Assembly (NCBI RefSeq): GCF_025460765.1
Contig: NZ_JAMWEG010000004.1
Span: 248,001-312,000 of the forward strand
DNA: 64,000 bases
Origin: Micromonospora sp. MA102
GTDB taxonomy: Bacteria; Actinomycetota; Actinomycetes; Mycobacteriales; Micromonosporaceae
Direction: 5' to 3'
The notes beneath the pieces are model-generated. The model saw only the letters and a program-made list of their open reading frames with translations. It was not told where the DNA came from and ran no database searches. Below are positions 37,677 to 45,790 of this stretch, piece after piece. Numbering within the stretch: the first letter of the stretch is position 1; every line of letters starts with the position of its first letter. A program made the position numbers and the translations under genes.

Positions 37677-37682
37677 TAGAGT
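37677..37682 (+). promoter_or_regulatory. Leaderless -10 element for SOS-box gene
   Basis: TAGAGT lies six bases before ATG 37689 and immediately follows the LexA-like box. The transcript is probably leaderless. Confidence 0.6.
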
Positions 37683-37688
37683 CCCGGC

Positions 37689-37937
37689 ATGGAGCAGCGC
37701 AGGCACTGGTGGAACGGGAAATGGGGGCGGCTGGCCCGGCGGGACGTCTTCCTCCGGGTCGACGGCGACCGCTGGCACGTCGAGCAGCGGGCCGGCGGCG
37801 CCGAGGGGGTCTCCCAGTTCTACGAGTACGCCAGCGTCGAGGAGGCCGAGGAGACGGTCCGGGCGCTGCTCGAGGGGCCGGACACGTGGCGCGAGCTGTC
37901 CCCCCGACCGCCGAGCGGCTGGGCCCCGCCCGTTTAG
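37689..37937 (+). CDS. Putative LexA-regulated small protein, 82 aa
   Basis: An 82-residue soluble protein (MEQRRHWWNGKWGRLARRDVFL...). It has a basic, tryptophan-rich N-terminus, a short beta-rich middle (RVDGDRWHVEQRAG) and an acidic helical segment (SVEEAEETVRALLE). No catalytic motif or known domain is recognised. Promoter architecture is unusually clear: a LexA-like box, a TAGAGT -10 and an ATG six bases later. It is therefore a good candidate for an SOS-induced protein of unknown function, for example a cell-division or nuclease modulator; that last point is speculation. Confidence 0.75.
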   Translation: MEQRRHWWNGKWGRLARRDVFLRVDGDRWHVEQRAGGAEGVSQFYEYASVEEAEETVRALLEGPDTWRELSPRPPSGWAPPV

Positions 37938-37966
37938 CGCCCGCGCGCCTCGGGAACCGCGCCTGT

Positions 37967-38332
37967 ATGAGCCAGCAGCAGGACACCGTCTCCCGGGTCA
38001 CCACCGGCATGCGGGTGGTCGACTCCACCGGCGTGGAGGTGGGCACCGTGGATCTCGTCCAGCGCGGCGACCCGACCGCCGTGACCGTGCAGGCGCCCGC
38101 CCCGGTGGACCCGGGCAGCAGCCTGGACGAGCTGATCGGGTCGGCGGCCGCCGAGGAGCCGGACGTCCCGGCCGACCTGGCCGCCCGGCTGCTGCGCGAG
38201 GGCTACCTCAAGGTCTCGACCGAGTTGGCCCGCACCGGCGCGGTCTACGTGCTGGCCGACCGGATCGCGGCGGTCACCGACGACGGCGTACGCCTCACCG
38301 TCCCCGCCGGCGAACTCCCTCCGGAGGAATGA
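37967..38332 (+). CDS. Hypothetical protein, PRC-barrel/DUF2171-like
   Basis: A 121-residue protein. The opening VTTGMRVVDSTGVEVGTVDLVQRGDPTAV is the pattern of PRC-barrel or DUF2171-type beta domains. The middle is helical (VPADLAARLLREGYLKVST) and the end returns to strand-rich sequence (YVLADRIAAVTDDGVRLTVP). Such domains appear in RNA-processing and electron-transport proteins, but the stand-alone form has no known job. No Shine-Dalgarno sequence is evident at ATG 37967. Confidence 0.65.
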   Translation: MSQQQDTVSRVTTGMRVVDSTGVEVGTVDLVQRGDPTAVTVQAPAPVDPGSSLDELIGSAAAEEPDVPADLAARLLREGYLKVSTELARTGAVYVLADRIAAVTDDGVRLTVPAGELPPEE

Positions 38333-38341
38333 CCCCCCGCC

Positions 38342-38347
38342 TAGGGT
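38342..38347 (+). promoter_or_regulatory. Leaderless -10 element for 91-aa gene
   Basis: TAGGGT ends seven bases before ATG 38355, and the gap to the previous stop is too small for a usual leader. Confidence 0.55.
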
Positions 38348-38354
38348 GGGCGGC

Positions 38355-38630
38355 ATGTGGATGGTGATCGGAGAACAGGGCGGCTCGCCGGCCGAGGCGG
38401 CGGCACGGGCTGCCCAGTTCGCGCACATGGCCGAGGTGACCCGGCAGAGCCCCGGCTTCGTCCGGGGCTGGTGGGGCGCCGACGACGACGAGCCCGACCT
38501 CAGCCACGCGCTGGTCGTCCTCGACACGCTGGAGCAGGCGCGGGCGCTCCGGCGGATGGTCGAGGAGAACGTCACCGGCGCCCGCGTGCGGATCATGGAA
38601 ATCGGCGTCGAGGCGGAAGGCGTCGCCTGA
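38355..38630 (+). CDS. Hypothetical protein with ABM-like dimeric alpha-beta barrel pattern
   Basis: A 91-residue protein (MWMVIGEQGGSPAEAAARAAQF...). The strand-helix-strand-strand-helix-strand order, the QSPGFVRGWWGADDDE segment and the late LDTLEQARALRRMVEEN helix match the dimeric alpha/beta-barrel (antibiotic monooxygenase/stress-response) fold. No catalytic residue can be assigned. The promoter is of the leaderless type. It converges on the BenE-type transporter, whose stop codon lies immediately next to its own. Confidence 0.65.
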   Translation: MWMVIGEQGGSPAEAAARAAQFAHMAEVTRQSPGFVRGWWGADDDEPDLSHALVVLDTLEQARALRRMVEENVTGARVRIMEIGVEAEGVA

Positions 38631-39839
38631 TCAGCCGGCCCGGGCCGGGGCCGCCGGCTCCGGGGCCGGCTCGGCCACCGGTGGCACGGCCGGGCGTCGG
38701 CGGCGGAACAGCAGGAGCATCAGCCAGCCGGCCACCAGCCCCCAGAACGCGCCACCCACACCGAGCAGGCTCACCCCGGAGGCGGTGACCACGAGGGTGA
38801 CCACGGCGGCCTCCCGGGCGTCCGGCTCGGCGACCGCCGCCGCGACCGCGCCGGCCAGCGCGCCGAGCAGCGCGAGCCCGGCCACCGCCTCGACCAGGAC
38901 CGGCGGGGAGAGCAGCACCAGGGCGGTGGCCACCCCGGCACCCAGGCCGAGCAGCGCCAGGCCGATCCCCGCGGTGACCGAGGCGATCCAGCGCCGCTCC
39001 GGGTCGGGGTGGGCGTCCGGGCCGGCCGCCAGCGCGGCGGTGATCGCGGCCAGGTTCACCGCGTGCCCGCCGGCCGGCGCGCCGAGCGCGGTGGCGAGCC
39101 CGGTCACGCGGAGCGCCGAGCCCAGCGGGGCCCGGTAGCCGTAGCCGGCCAGCACGGCCGTCCCCGGCACGTTCTGCGCGGCCATGGTGACCAGGAACAG
39201 CGGCAGCGCCAGCCCGACGATCGCGGGCAGGGTCCAGGCCGGGGCGGTCAGCGCCACGGCCGGGGCGGCGTCGATCCGGGCCGGCCCGGACGCGGTCAGC
39301 GCGATCGCCACCACCGCCACGGCGAGCGCGCCGGGCACCGCCCAGCGGCGGGCGAACCGGTGCAGCAGCAGCCAGGCGAGCACCACCGGCCCGGCCAGCC
39401 CGGGCACCTCGACCAGGGCCCGGACGGGCGCGGTGCAGAGCGGCAGCAGCACTCCGGCGAGCATGGCGCTGGCGATCGGCGCGGGGATCGCGGCGACCGC
39501 CCGACCGAGCGGGGGAACGAGCCCGGCCGCGGCGATCAGCAGGCCGGTGAGCAGGAAGGCGCCGACCGCCGCGGGCCAACCGCCGGGCACCGGCCCGGTG
39601 GCGACCAGCAGGGCGGCGCCGGGGGTGGACCAGGCGATGGCCAGCGGCAGCCGGTGCCGCAGGCCGAGCCAGACCGCGCAGGCGCCGCAGGCGACGCAGA
39701 GAGCGAGCAGCCCGGAGGCGGCCTGCGCCTGGTCCGCACCCACCGCGCGGAGCCCGGCGAGCACGACCGTGAACGAGCTGGCGAAGCCGACCAGGGCGGT
39801 CACCACGCCGGCCAGGACGGGTTGCAGTCGACCGGCCAT
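38631..39839 (-). CDS. BenE-type benzoate/H+ symporter
   Basis: A 402-residue membrane protein with about twelve hydrophobic segments. Family features include LAIAWSTPGAALL near the N-terminus, AMLAGVLLPLC, and the GGHAVNLAAITAALAAGPDAHPDPERRW segment characteristic of BenE. Benzoate is the substrate of the best-known members, but close relatives may move other aromatic acids or purines. ATG 39839 has GAGGGGAG upstream. It is divergent from an XRE-cupin regulator, with a perfect 20-bp dyad between them. Confidence 0.88.
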   Translation of the reverse strand: MAGRLQPVLAGVVTALVGFASSFTVVLAGLRAVGADQAQAASGLLALCVACGACAVWLGLRHRLPLAIAWSTPGAALLVATGPVPGGWPAAVGAFLLTGLLIAAAGLVPPLGRAVAAIPAPIASAMLAGVLLPLCTAPVRALVEVPGLAGPVVLAWLLLHRFARRWAVPGALAVAVVAIALTASGPARIDAAPAVALTAPAWTLPAIVGLALPLFLVTMAAQNVPGTAVLAGYGYRAPLGSALRVTGLATALGAPAGGHAVNLAAITAALAAGPDAHPDPERRWIASVTAGIGLALLGLGAGVATALVLLSPPVLVEAVAGLALLGALAGAVAAAVAEPDAREAAVVTLVVTASGVSLLGVGGAFWGLVAGWLMLLLFRRRRPAVPPVAEPAPEPAAPARAG

Positions 39840-39855
39840 CGCACTCCCCTCACCA

Positions 39856-39875
39856 CCGTTCCGTTTACGGAACGG
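39856..39875. promoter_or_regulatory. Palindromic operator between BenE-type and XRE genes
   Basis: CCGTTCCGT-TT-ACGGAACGG is a perfect nine-base inverted repeat in the 59-bp gap between divergent starts. It is the likely binding site of the XRE-cupin regulator. Confidence 0.7.
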
Positions 39876-39898
39876 ACCGATGTAGCACGATAGCCCCC

Positions 39899-40462
39899 AT
39901 GGCAGCTGCCCCACCAGCCGGTGACCGGACCGCCACGGCCGTCGGCCGGCGCATCCGCGCCCTCCGGGAGGAGCGGGGGATGTCCCTGTCCACGCTCGCC
40001 CGGCTGGCCGGCGTCGGAAAGGCCACCCTCTCCGGGCTGGAGAACGGCACCCGCAACCCCACCCTGGAGACCCTGTACGCGATCACCGCCCAGCTCGGCG
40101 TGCCGCTCACCGCCGTACTCTCCGGGCCGGCGGAGACGCCGACCGTCCGCGGCGCCGCCGTCGGTGCCACCCTGCTGGAGGTCTTCCGCGACACCGACGC
40201 GACCTACGAGCTCTACCGGATGCGGGTCAGCCCCGGCCCGGCGCAGCTCTCCCCCGCGCACCAGGCCGGCGTCACCGAGCACGTCACGGTCTTCGCCGGC
40301 GTGCTCCGCGCCGGCCCGGTCGACGCACCGGCGACCGCCGGCCCCGGGGAATACCTGCGCTGGACCTCCGACGTGCCGCACAGCTACGCCGCCGTCGGCG
40401 ACGAGGAGGTGCGGGCGAGCCTGCTGCTGCGCTACCCGCGAACGACCACAGTGGATGACTGA
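39899..40462 (+). CDS. XRE-family regulator with cupin domain
   Basis: A 187-residue regulator. The N-terminal HTH (GRRIRALREERGMSLSTLARLAGVGKATLSGLENGTRNPTLETL...) covers residues 15-70, and the C-terminal cupin barrel (SPAHQAGVTEHVTVFAGVLRAGP, then GEYLRWTSDVPHSYAA) senses a small ligand. Proteins of this design often repress the divergent transporter. A strong palindrome upstream supports that. Start ATG 39899. Confidence 0.9.
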   Translation: MAAAPPAGDRTATAVGRRIRALREERGMSLSTLARLAGVGKATLSGLENGTRNPTLETLYAITAQLGVPLTAVLSGPAETPTVRGAAVGATLLEVFRDTDATYELYRMRVSPGPAQLSPAHQAGVTEHVTVFAGVLRAGPVDAPATAGPGEYLRWTSDVPHSYAAVGDEEVRASLLLRYPRTTTVDD

Positions 40463-40555
40463 TACATACCGCGTGTGCAAGCCGGCGACATTTCTTTCAG
40501 CAGACCCAGCAGTGCGTAGAGACGCGGGGCCGATGTTCTTGGCAAGCTTGTCTCC

Positions 40556-41275
40556 ATGACGCTGATCCTCCGCTCGGCCATCCTGAACGACGTCGGCCTC
40601 GTCCGGACCAACAACGAGGACTCCGCCCTCGCCGGTGACCGCCTCGTGGCGGTGGCCGACGGCATGGGCGGCCTCCCCGCCGGCGAGGTGGCCAGCGAGA
40701 TCGTCATCCGCATCCTGGACGAGCTGACCCCGCCGACCGCTCCCGACGAGGCGGCCGACGCCCTCCGCGCCGTGGTGAGCACGGCCAACCAGCGGATCCG
40801 CGCGGCCATCACGGTCGACCCGGCGCGCGACGGCATGGGCACGACGCTGACCGCCGCCCTGCTCGCCGGTGACTCCCTGGTCCTCGCCCAGGTCGGCGAC
40901 TCCCGTTGCTACCTGCTGCGGGACACCGAGCTGACCCAGCTCACCCGGGACGACACGTTCGTGCAGGCCCTGGTCGACCAGGGTGCGCTCTCCCCCGACC
41001 AGGCCCGCCACCATCCGCAACGCTCGCTCGTCACCCGGGCGGTGCAGGGCTCGGACGCGCCACCGGCCGTCGGGGTGCTCACCGTGTTCGCCGGCGACCG
41101 GCTGCTGCTGTGCAGCGACGGCCTCTCCGACTACGTGGAGGACGCCGCCATCACCTCGGCGCTGGTCACCTACGGTGACCGGCAGCAGTGCGGCGAGCAG
41201 CTCGTGAAGCTCGCCCACCAGGCCGGCGCGCCGGACAACGTCACCGTGGTGGTGTCGGACGTCACCGAGGCCTGA
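40556..41275 (+). CDS. PP2C-family Ser/Thr phosphatase
   Basis: A 239-residue soluble phosphatase of the PPM family. Metal-binding motifs are VRTNNEDS, VADGMGGLPAGE, DGMGTTLTA and LLLCSDGLSDYV, with GAPDNVTVVV near the end. It is shorter than PstP because it lacks the transmembrane segment. It would dephosphorylate Ser/Thr kinase substrates in the cytoplasm. No kinase is adjacent; the transmembrane kinase at 54525 is one candidate partner in the window, by inference only. Confidence 0.92.
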   Translation: MTLILRSAILNDVGLVRTNNEDSALAGDRLVAVADGMGGLPAGEVASEIVIRILDELTPPTAPDEAADALRAVVSTANQRIRAAITVDPARDGMGTTLTAALLAGDSLVLAQVGDSRCYLLRDTELTQLTRDDTFVQALVDQGALSPDQARHHPQRSLVTRAVQGSDAPPAVGVLTVFAGDRLLLCSDGLSDYVEDAAITSALVTYGDRQQCGEQLVKLAHQAGAPDNVTVVVSDVTEA

Positions 41276-41326
41276 GCCCGCCCGATTCCGGTTGCGCCGC
41301 CGGGTGGGTCGGGTTGGGATGGGCGG

Positions 41327-42526
41327 ATGCGCATTCGCCCCTTGGCCGCCGAGGAACGCCTGACCACCAGCTTCCCGCTCCAGGCCTACGCCTTCGAGAC
41401 ATCGCCGATGGCCACGTCGCGGACCGAGGAGTTCCGCCAGTACCTGCCGTACAACGCGGGCAACCGGACACTGATCGTCGAGGAGGACGGGGTCACCACG
41501 GCCGCCGTCTCGGCCGTCCCCATGCGGCAGAACCTGCGCGGGGCCGTGCTGCCGATGGCCGGCGTCGCCGGGGTGGCCACCCACCCGCTGGCCCGCCGGC
41601 GCGGGCACGTGCGCACCCTGCTGCACCAGCTCCTCGACGAGATGCGGGACGAGGGGCACCCGCTGACCGCGCTCTACCCGTTCCGCGCCTCCTTCTACGA
41701 ACGCTTCGGCTACGTCGGGCTGCCCCGGCGGCGTACCGCGGTCTTCTCCCCCGCGGACCTGGCCCCGCTGCTCCGCGCCGAGCTGCCCGGCGAGGTGAGG
41801 TGGGAGCGGATCGGTGCCGGCTACGAGCGGTGGCGGGCGTACACCGAACGCTGCCTGCGCGAGCGGCACGGGTTCGCGTGCTTCCCGGACTTCCGGGCCG
41901 TCGGGCTGCGCGACCGGGACGACCGCTGGCTGCTCACCGCCGTCCGGGACGGCGAGACGGTCGGCGCGGTCACCTACCGGATCGACGACCACGGCGGCGC
42001 GCTGATCGCCGACGACCTGCTGGCCAGCGACCCGTACGCCCGGGCGTCGCTGCTCCAGTTCTTCGCCCGCCACGTCGACCAGGTCGAGCGGATCAGCGTC
42101 GACCTCCCCGCCGACGAACTGCCCGAGCTGTGGCTCACCGACCTCGCCGTGCACGTCGAGGCGCGGGTGTCCCGGCCCGGCTCGCCCGCCCCGATGGCCC
42201 GGCTGCTCAGCCTGGACGCGCTCGCCGACCAGCCGGTCGGGACCGGCCGGGTCACCGTCGAGCTGGTCGGCGACCGCTGGCTGACGGGCACCCACCTGCT
42301 CGACGGCACCACCGGCACGCTGGAGGTGCTGCCGGCGGACGCCGCCGCGGCGGGCACCGTGCCGGCCGCGCGGCTCACCGCCGCCGGGCTCTCCGCCCTG
42401 GCGTACGGGGTGCTCGACCCGGCCGAGGTGGCCGTGCGCGGGCTCGGCGAGGTGCCCGTCGACGCGGCCGCCGAGCTGCGCCGGATCTTCCCGCGGGAAC
42501 TGCCGTACCTGTTCGCCGACTTCTGA
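41327..42526 (+). CDS. Eis-like GNAT N-acetyltransferase
   Basis: A 399-residue protein of the Eis family. A GNAT domain with the acetyl-CoA loop VAGVATHPLARRRGHVRTLL lies near residues 85-105, followed by YPFRASFYERFGYVG. A second GNAT-like domain and a C-terminal sterol-carrier-like domain (to ...YLFADF) follow. Mycobacterial Eis acetylates aminoglycosides and protein lysines as a hexamer, with the C-terminal carboxylate as base, and the terminal Phe here fits that. The natural substrate is unknown. Confidence 0.88.
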   Translation: MRIRPLAAEERLTTSFPLQAYAFETSPMATSRTEEFRQYLPYNAGNRTLIVEEDGVTTAAVSAVPMRQNLRGAVLPMAGVAGVATHPLARRRGHVRTLLHQLLDEMRDEGHPLTALYPFRASFYERFGYVGLPRRRTAVFSPADLAPLLRAELPGEVRWERIGAGYERWRAYTERCLRERHGFACFPDFRAVGLRDRDDRWLLTAVRDGETVGAVTYRIDDHGGALIADDLLASDPYARASLLQFFARHVDQVERISVDLPADELPELWLTDLAVHVEARVSRPGSPAPMARLLSLDALADQPVGTGRVTVELVGDRWLTGTHLLDGTTGTLEVLPADAAAAGTVPAARLTAAGLSALAYGVLDPAEVAVRGLGEVPVDAAAELRRIFPRELPYLFADF

Positions 42527-42552
42527 GCCCGTTTCCGGTTCCGGGCCGGGGG

Positions 42553-42558
42553 TAGGGT
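42553..42558 (+). promoter_or_regulatory. Leaderless -10 element for ZIP transporter
   Basis: TAGGGT ends seven bases before GTG 42566 and no Shine-Dalgarno sequence is visible. Confidence 0.55.
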
Positions 42559-42565
42559 CCTGCGG

Positions 42566-43315
42566 GTGCCGGAGTGGTTGGAAGCGGGATTCTGGGGACT
42601 GCTGGCCGGATCGGCCCTGCTGATCGGGGCGGCCGCCGGGTTCTTCGCGCGGGTGCCGCGCCGGGTCATCGCCTCGGTCATGGCGTTCGGCGCGGGCGTG
42701 CTGCTCTCCGCGGTCTCGTTCGAGCTGATCGCCGAGGCCCACGAGCAGGGCGGGCTGACGCCGGTCGTGATCGGCTCGACGTTCGGGGCGCTCGCCTACA
42801 CGGGGGCGAACATCCTGCTGGCCCGGCGCGGGGCGCGGCACCGCAAGCGCTCCGGCGACGAGCAGCCCTCCGAGCAGGAGCAGCCCGGCTCGGGCACGGC
42901 CATCGCGGTCGGCGCGCTGCTGGACGGCATACCCGAATCGGTGGTGATCGGCGCGAGCCTGCTGGCCGGCGGCCCGGTCAGCCTGATCACGGTGCTCGCG
43001 GTCTTCCTCAGCAACGTGCCCGAGGGCCTGTCCAGCGCGGCCGGCATGCGCCAGGCGGGCCGGACCCGCCGCTACGTCTTCCTGCTCTGGACGGGGATCG
43101 CGGTGGTCTCCGGCGTCTCGGCCCTGGCCGGGTACGCGCTGCTCGGCGGCGCCCCGCCCGCGCTGCTGGCCGGCATCACCGCGCTGGCGGCCGGCGCGAT
43201 CCTCGCGATGATCACCGACACCATGGTTCCGGAGGCGTACGAGGACGCCCACCTGCTGGTCGGCCTGATCACCGTCCTCGGCTTCCTGGTCGCGTTCGCG
43301 CTGTCCCACGCCTGA
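42566..43315 (+). CDS. ZIP-family metal transporter
   Basis: A 249-residue membrane protein with about eight hydrophobic segments. The paired metal-site motifs are LDGIPESVVIGAS and LSNVPEGLSSAAG, with the His/Arg-rich cytoplasmic loop ARHRKRSGDEQPSEQ between spans three and four. It would import Zn or another divalent cation. The promoter is leaderless and no Zur-like palindrome is seen upstream. The gene stands alone on the plus strand. Confidence 0.88.
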   Translation: MPEWLEAGFWGLLAGSALLIGAAAGFFARVPRRVIASVMAFGAGVLLSAVSFELIAEAHEQGGLTPVVIGSTFGALAYTGANILLARRGARHRKRSGDEQPSEQEQPGSGTAIAVGALLDGIPESVVIGASLLAGGPVSLITVLAVFLSNVPEGLSSAAGMRQAGRTRRYVFLLWTGIAVVSGVSALAGYALLGGAPPALLAGITALAAGAILAMITDTMVPEAYEDAHLLVGLITVLGFLVAFALSHA

Positions 43316-43408
43316 CGCCGGCGCGGACTCCCGGCCCCGCGGCGGCCGGTTGGCTTAGCGGCGGGTTAAGGATCCGGTCCGGAGTCGTGCGGCGGCGGGC
43401 GGTCCTCC

Positions 43409-43414
43409 TAGCAT
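43409..43414 (+). promoter_or_regulatory. Leaderless -10 element for beta-helix lipoprotein
   Basis: TAGCAT lies six bases before GTG 43421. Confidence 0.5.
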
Positions 43415-43420
43415 CGGGCG

Positions 43421-44611
43421 GTGCGTGTGAAGTCCGCTGTCACCCTCCTCGTCCTCGGTCTCGCCACCGCGGCGCTGCCGGCCTGCGGAGGTGACCAGCC
43501 GGCGGGCTCGCCCGCGCCGGTCGCCGCCACCACCGGCGCGGCCGCTGGTGCGACGCCGCCCCCGACCGGCGCCCCGAGCGCCCGGGCCGGTCTGGGCACC
43601 GCCAAGCCCAGCGCGACCCCCGCAGCGGTCGCGTTCCGGGCCGGCAACCCGGACGGGCGCGCCACCGTCCCCGTCGAGGCGCGGGCCGTGGACACGTCGC
43701 GGCCGACCCGTACGGTCGGCACCGGCACCCCGGCCAGCTGCACCTCGGCGGCGGTGGTGAAGGCCGTGGCGGCCGGCGGCATCATCACCTTCAACTGCGG
43801 CCCGGCCCCGGTGACCATCCGGATGACGGCGACCGCCAAGGTGGTCAACTCGCACGGCCCGCGGGTCGTGCTGGACGGCGGCGGCAAGGTCACGCTGAGC
43901 GGCGGCGGCCAGCGCCGGATCCTCTACCAGAACACCTGCGACCAGGCGCAGGGCTGGACCACCTCGCACTGCCAGAACCAGGACCACCCGCAGCTCACCG
44001 TGCAGAACCTGACCTTCGCCGACGGCAACTCCACCGGCGACCGGACCGAGGGGGGCGGGGGCGGCGCGATCTTCGTGCGCGGTGGCCGGCTCAAGGTGGT
44101 CAACACGCGCTTCGTGAACAACCGCTGCGACCGGACCGGCCCGGACCTGGGCGGCGCCGCGCTGCGCGTGCTCAGCCAGCACGACAACAAACCGGTGTAC
44201 GTCGTGAACAGCACCTTCACCGGCGGCGTCTGCGCGAACGGCGCGGCGACCAGCAGCATCGGCGTCTCCTGGACCGTGCTGAACAGCGTGTTCCGCGACA
44301 ACCGGGCGGTCGGCAGCGGGGCCAACCCGTCCCGGTCCGGCACCCCGGGCGGCGGCAGCGGCGGCGCGATCTACTGCGACGGCAACGAGTTCACCGTCCG
44401 GATCGCCGGCACGATCATCGAGAACAACACGGCGAACGAGGGCGGCGGCGCCGTCTTCTTCGTCAGCAACAACCGCACCGGCACCATGAAGATCGAATCC
44501 TCGGCCCTCCGCCACAACCCCAGCAAGGGCTTCGAGACACAGGGCTATCCCGGCATCTTCTTCCTGGGCGCCCACCCACCCACGGTGTCCGGCTCCCGCC
44601 TCACCCGGTGA
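43421..44611 (+). CDS. Secreted lipoprotein with right-handed beta-helix
   Basis: A 396-residue exported protein. The signal peptide ends in a lipobox (LATAALPAC). A 45-residue low-complexity Pro/Ala/Thr linker leads to a parallel beta-helix with repeated turns such as VQNLTFADGNST, VVNTRFVNNRC, VLNSVFRDNRAV and GTIIENNTANEGGGAVFF. This is the pectate-lyase/polymorphic-outer-membrane type of fold, which often binds or cleaves polysaccharide. No catalytic set is obvious. Six or so cysteines in the helix probably form disulfides. Its stop codon is the first base triplet of a hairpin repeat. Confidence 0.82.
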   Translation: MRVKSAVTLLVLGLATAALPACGGDQPAGSPAPVAATTGAAAGATPPPTGAPSARAGLGTAKPSATPAAVAFRAGNPDGRATVPVEARAVDTSRPTRTVGTGTPASCTSAAVVKAVAAGGIITFNCGPAPVTIRMTATAKVVNSHGPRVVLDGGGKVTLSGGGQRRILYQNTCDQAQGWTTSHCQNQDHPQLTVQNLTFADGNSTGDRTEGGGGGAIFVRGGRLKVVNTRFVNNRCDRTGPDLGGAALRVLSQHDNKPVYVVNSTFTGGVCANGAATSSIGVSWTVLNSVFRDNRAVGSGANPSRSGTPGGGSGGAIYCDGNEFTVRIAGTIIENNTANEGGGAVFFVSNNRTGTMKIESSALRHNPSKGFETQGYPGIFFLGAHPPTVSGSRLTR

Positions 44612-44665
44612 TCATGAAGTTGTCGCCACCGCCGTCGGCGTGTCGCGGCAACAACTTCATGATCA
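44609..44665. terminator. Bidirectional hairpin, copy 2 of a dispersed inverted repeat
   Basis: TGATCATGAAGTTGT (44609-44623) and ACAACTTCATGATCA (44651-44665) are perfect 15-base complements with a 27-base GC-rich loop. The left arm begins with the stop codon of the lipoprotein gene and the right arm ends seven bases from the convergent stop. The ATCATGAAGTTG core also occurs at 7410-7470. Confidence 0.75.
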
Positions 44666-44671
44666 GCGACC

Positions 44672-45754
44672 TCAGTAGGGGTTGCTGTGGCCGGGGAGGC
44701 GGGCCTTCAGGAGGGCCGTCGGGCGGCCGGGGAGGGTCGGGTCCGGGGACATCGGCGGGGAGGTGGTGCCCGTACCGTCGGACATGCCCTCGAACAGCTC
44801 CCGGAGCGCCGTGACGCTGTCGATCCTCGGGGTCCAGCCCAGTTCGCGTTCGGCGCGCTCACTCGACATGAGCGGGGCGTTCAACGCCAGGTCCACCCAG
44901 CCGGTGTCGACCGGCTGCAGCCGCGCCCGCCAGGTCAGCGCCGCCGCCGCGCGGAGCACCGGAATGGCCACCGGCACCGTCCAGCCGTGGAAGTGCCGGG
45001 CCAGCAGCTCCGGGGTCAGCGCCGGATCCGCGGCCACGTTGAAGGCGCCGCGCGCGTCACCCAGCACCGCCCGGGCGTACGCGTCGGCCACATCGTCGGC
45101 GTGCACCGCCTGCATACGCAGCCGCCGGTGCGTCGGGACCAGCGGGATCCGGCCGTACCGGAGCAGCCGCACCGGCGCCAGCGGCCCGATGAAGTAACGC
45201 CGGATCTCCGTGCCCGCCTCCCGCTGGAAGGTCAGCCCCGGCCGCAGCCGGACCACCCGCAGCTCCGGGCGCTCCCGCTGCACACCGTCCAGCAGCGCCT
45301 CCACCTCGGCCTTGTCCCGGCTGTACGACGACGTCTCCACCCCGGTCGCCGGCCAGTTCTCACTCACCGGGTGGTCCTTCGGGCCGGGCGCGTAGGTGCC
45401 GACCGACGAGGCGTGCACCAGGGCGGGAACACCGGCCCGGACGGTCGCCTCGAACACCGCCCGGCTGCCGCCCACGTTGGTCCGGTGCAGGGTGCGCTGG
45501 TCGTGGCTGGGCTGGATCTGCCAGGCCAGGTGCACCACGGCCCGCGCCCCGGCGAAGGCCGCGGCCAGCTTCTCCACCGCGTCCGGCGCTCCCACGTCGC
45601 AGGAGTGCCACTCCACCCCGTCGTACGGCTCACCGGCGTCCGGCCCGGGCAACCGGCGCGCCACCCCGACCAGCTCCGCCCCGGACTCCCGCCGCAGCCG
45701 GCGCAGCAGCGCCGTCCCCACGTTGCCGGTGGCCCCCACGATCACGATGCGCAT
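44672..45754 (-). CDS. NAD(P)-dependent epimerase/dehydratase family protein
   Basis: A 360-residue atypical short-chain dehydrogenase. The N-terminal Rossmann motif is IVGATGNVGTALL, followed by an acidic/strand segment and VVHLAWQIQPS. The active-site region is HASSVGTYAPGP with YSRDKAEVE supplying the Tyr-x-x-x-Lys pair. A C-terminal substrate domain ends in a 40-residue disordered tail. It most resembles nucleotide-sugar epimerase or related extended SDRs, but the substrate cannot be told. It converges on the beta-helix lipoprotein with a shared hairpin. Confidence 0.87.
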   Translation of the reverse strand: MRIVIVGATGNVGTALLRRLRRESGAELVGVARRLPGPDAGEPYDGVEWHSCDVGAPDAVEKLAAAFAGARAVVHLAWQIQPSHDQRTLHRTNVGGSRAVFEATVRAGVPALVHASSVGTYAPGPKDHPVSENWPATGVETSSYSRDKAEVEALLDGVQRERPELRVVRLRPGLTFQREAGTEIRRYFIGPLAPVRLLRYGRIPLVPTHRRLRMQAVHADDVADAYARAVLGDARGAFNVAADPALTPELLARHFHGWTVPVAIPVLRAAAALTWRARLQPVDTGWVDLALNAPLMSSERAERELGWTPRIDSVTALRELFEGMSDGTGTTSPPMSPDPTLPGRPTALLKARLPGHSNPY

Positions 45755-45790
45755 ACCGGTGCCGTACCCGCTGAAGCGGACAGCAACCGC

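Noticed and set aside
39800-43309. A minus-strand open frame of about 1,170 codons
   Set aside because: It lies opposite the XRE, PP2C, Eis-like and ZIP genes, whose motifs are clear. The product would be Gly/Arg/Gln-rich noise.
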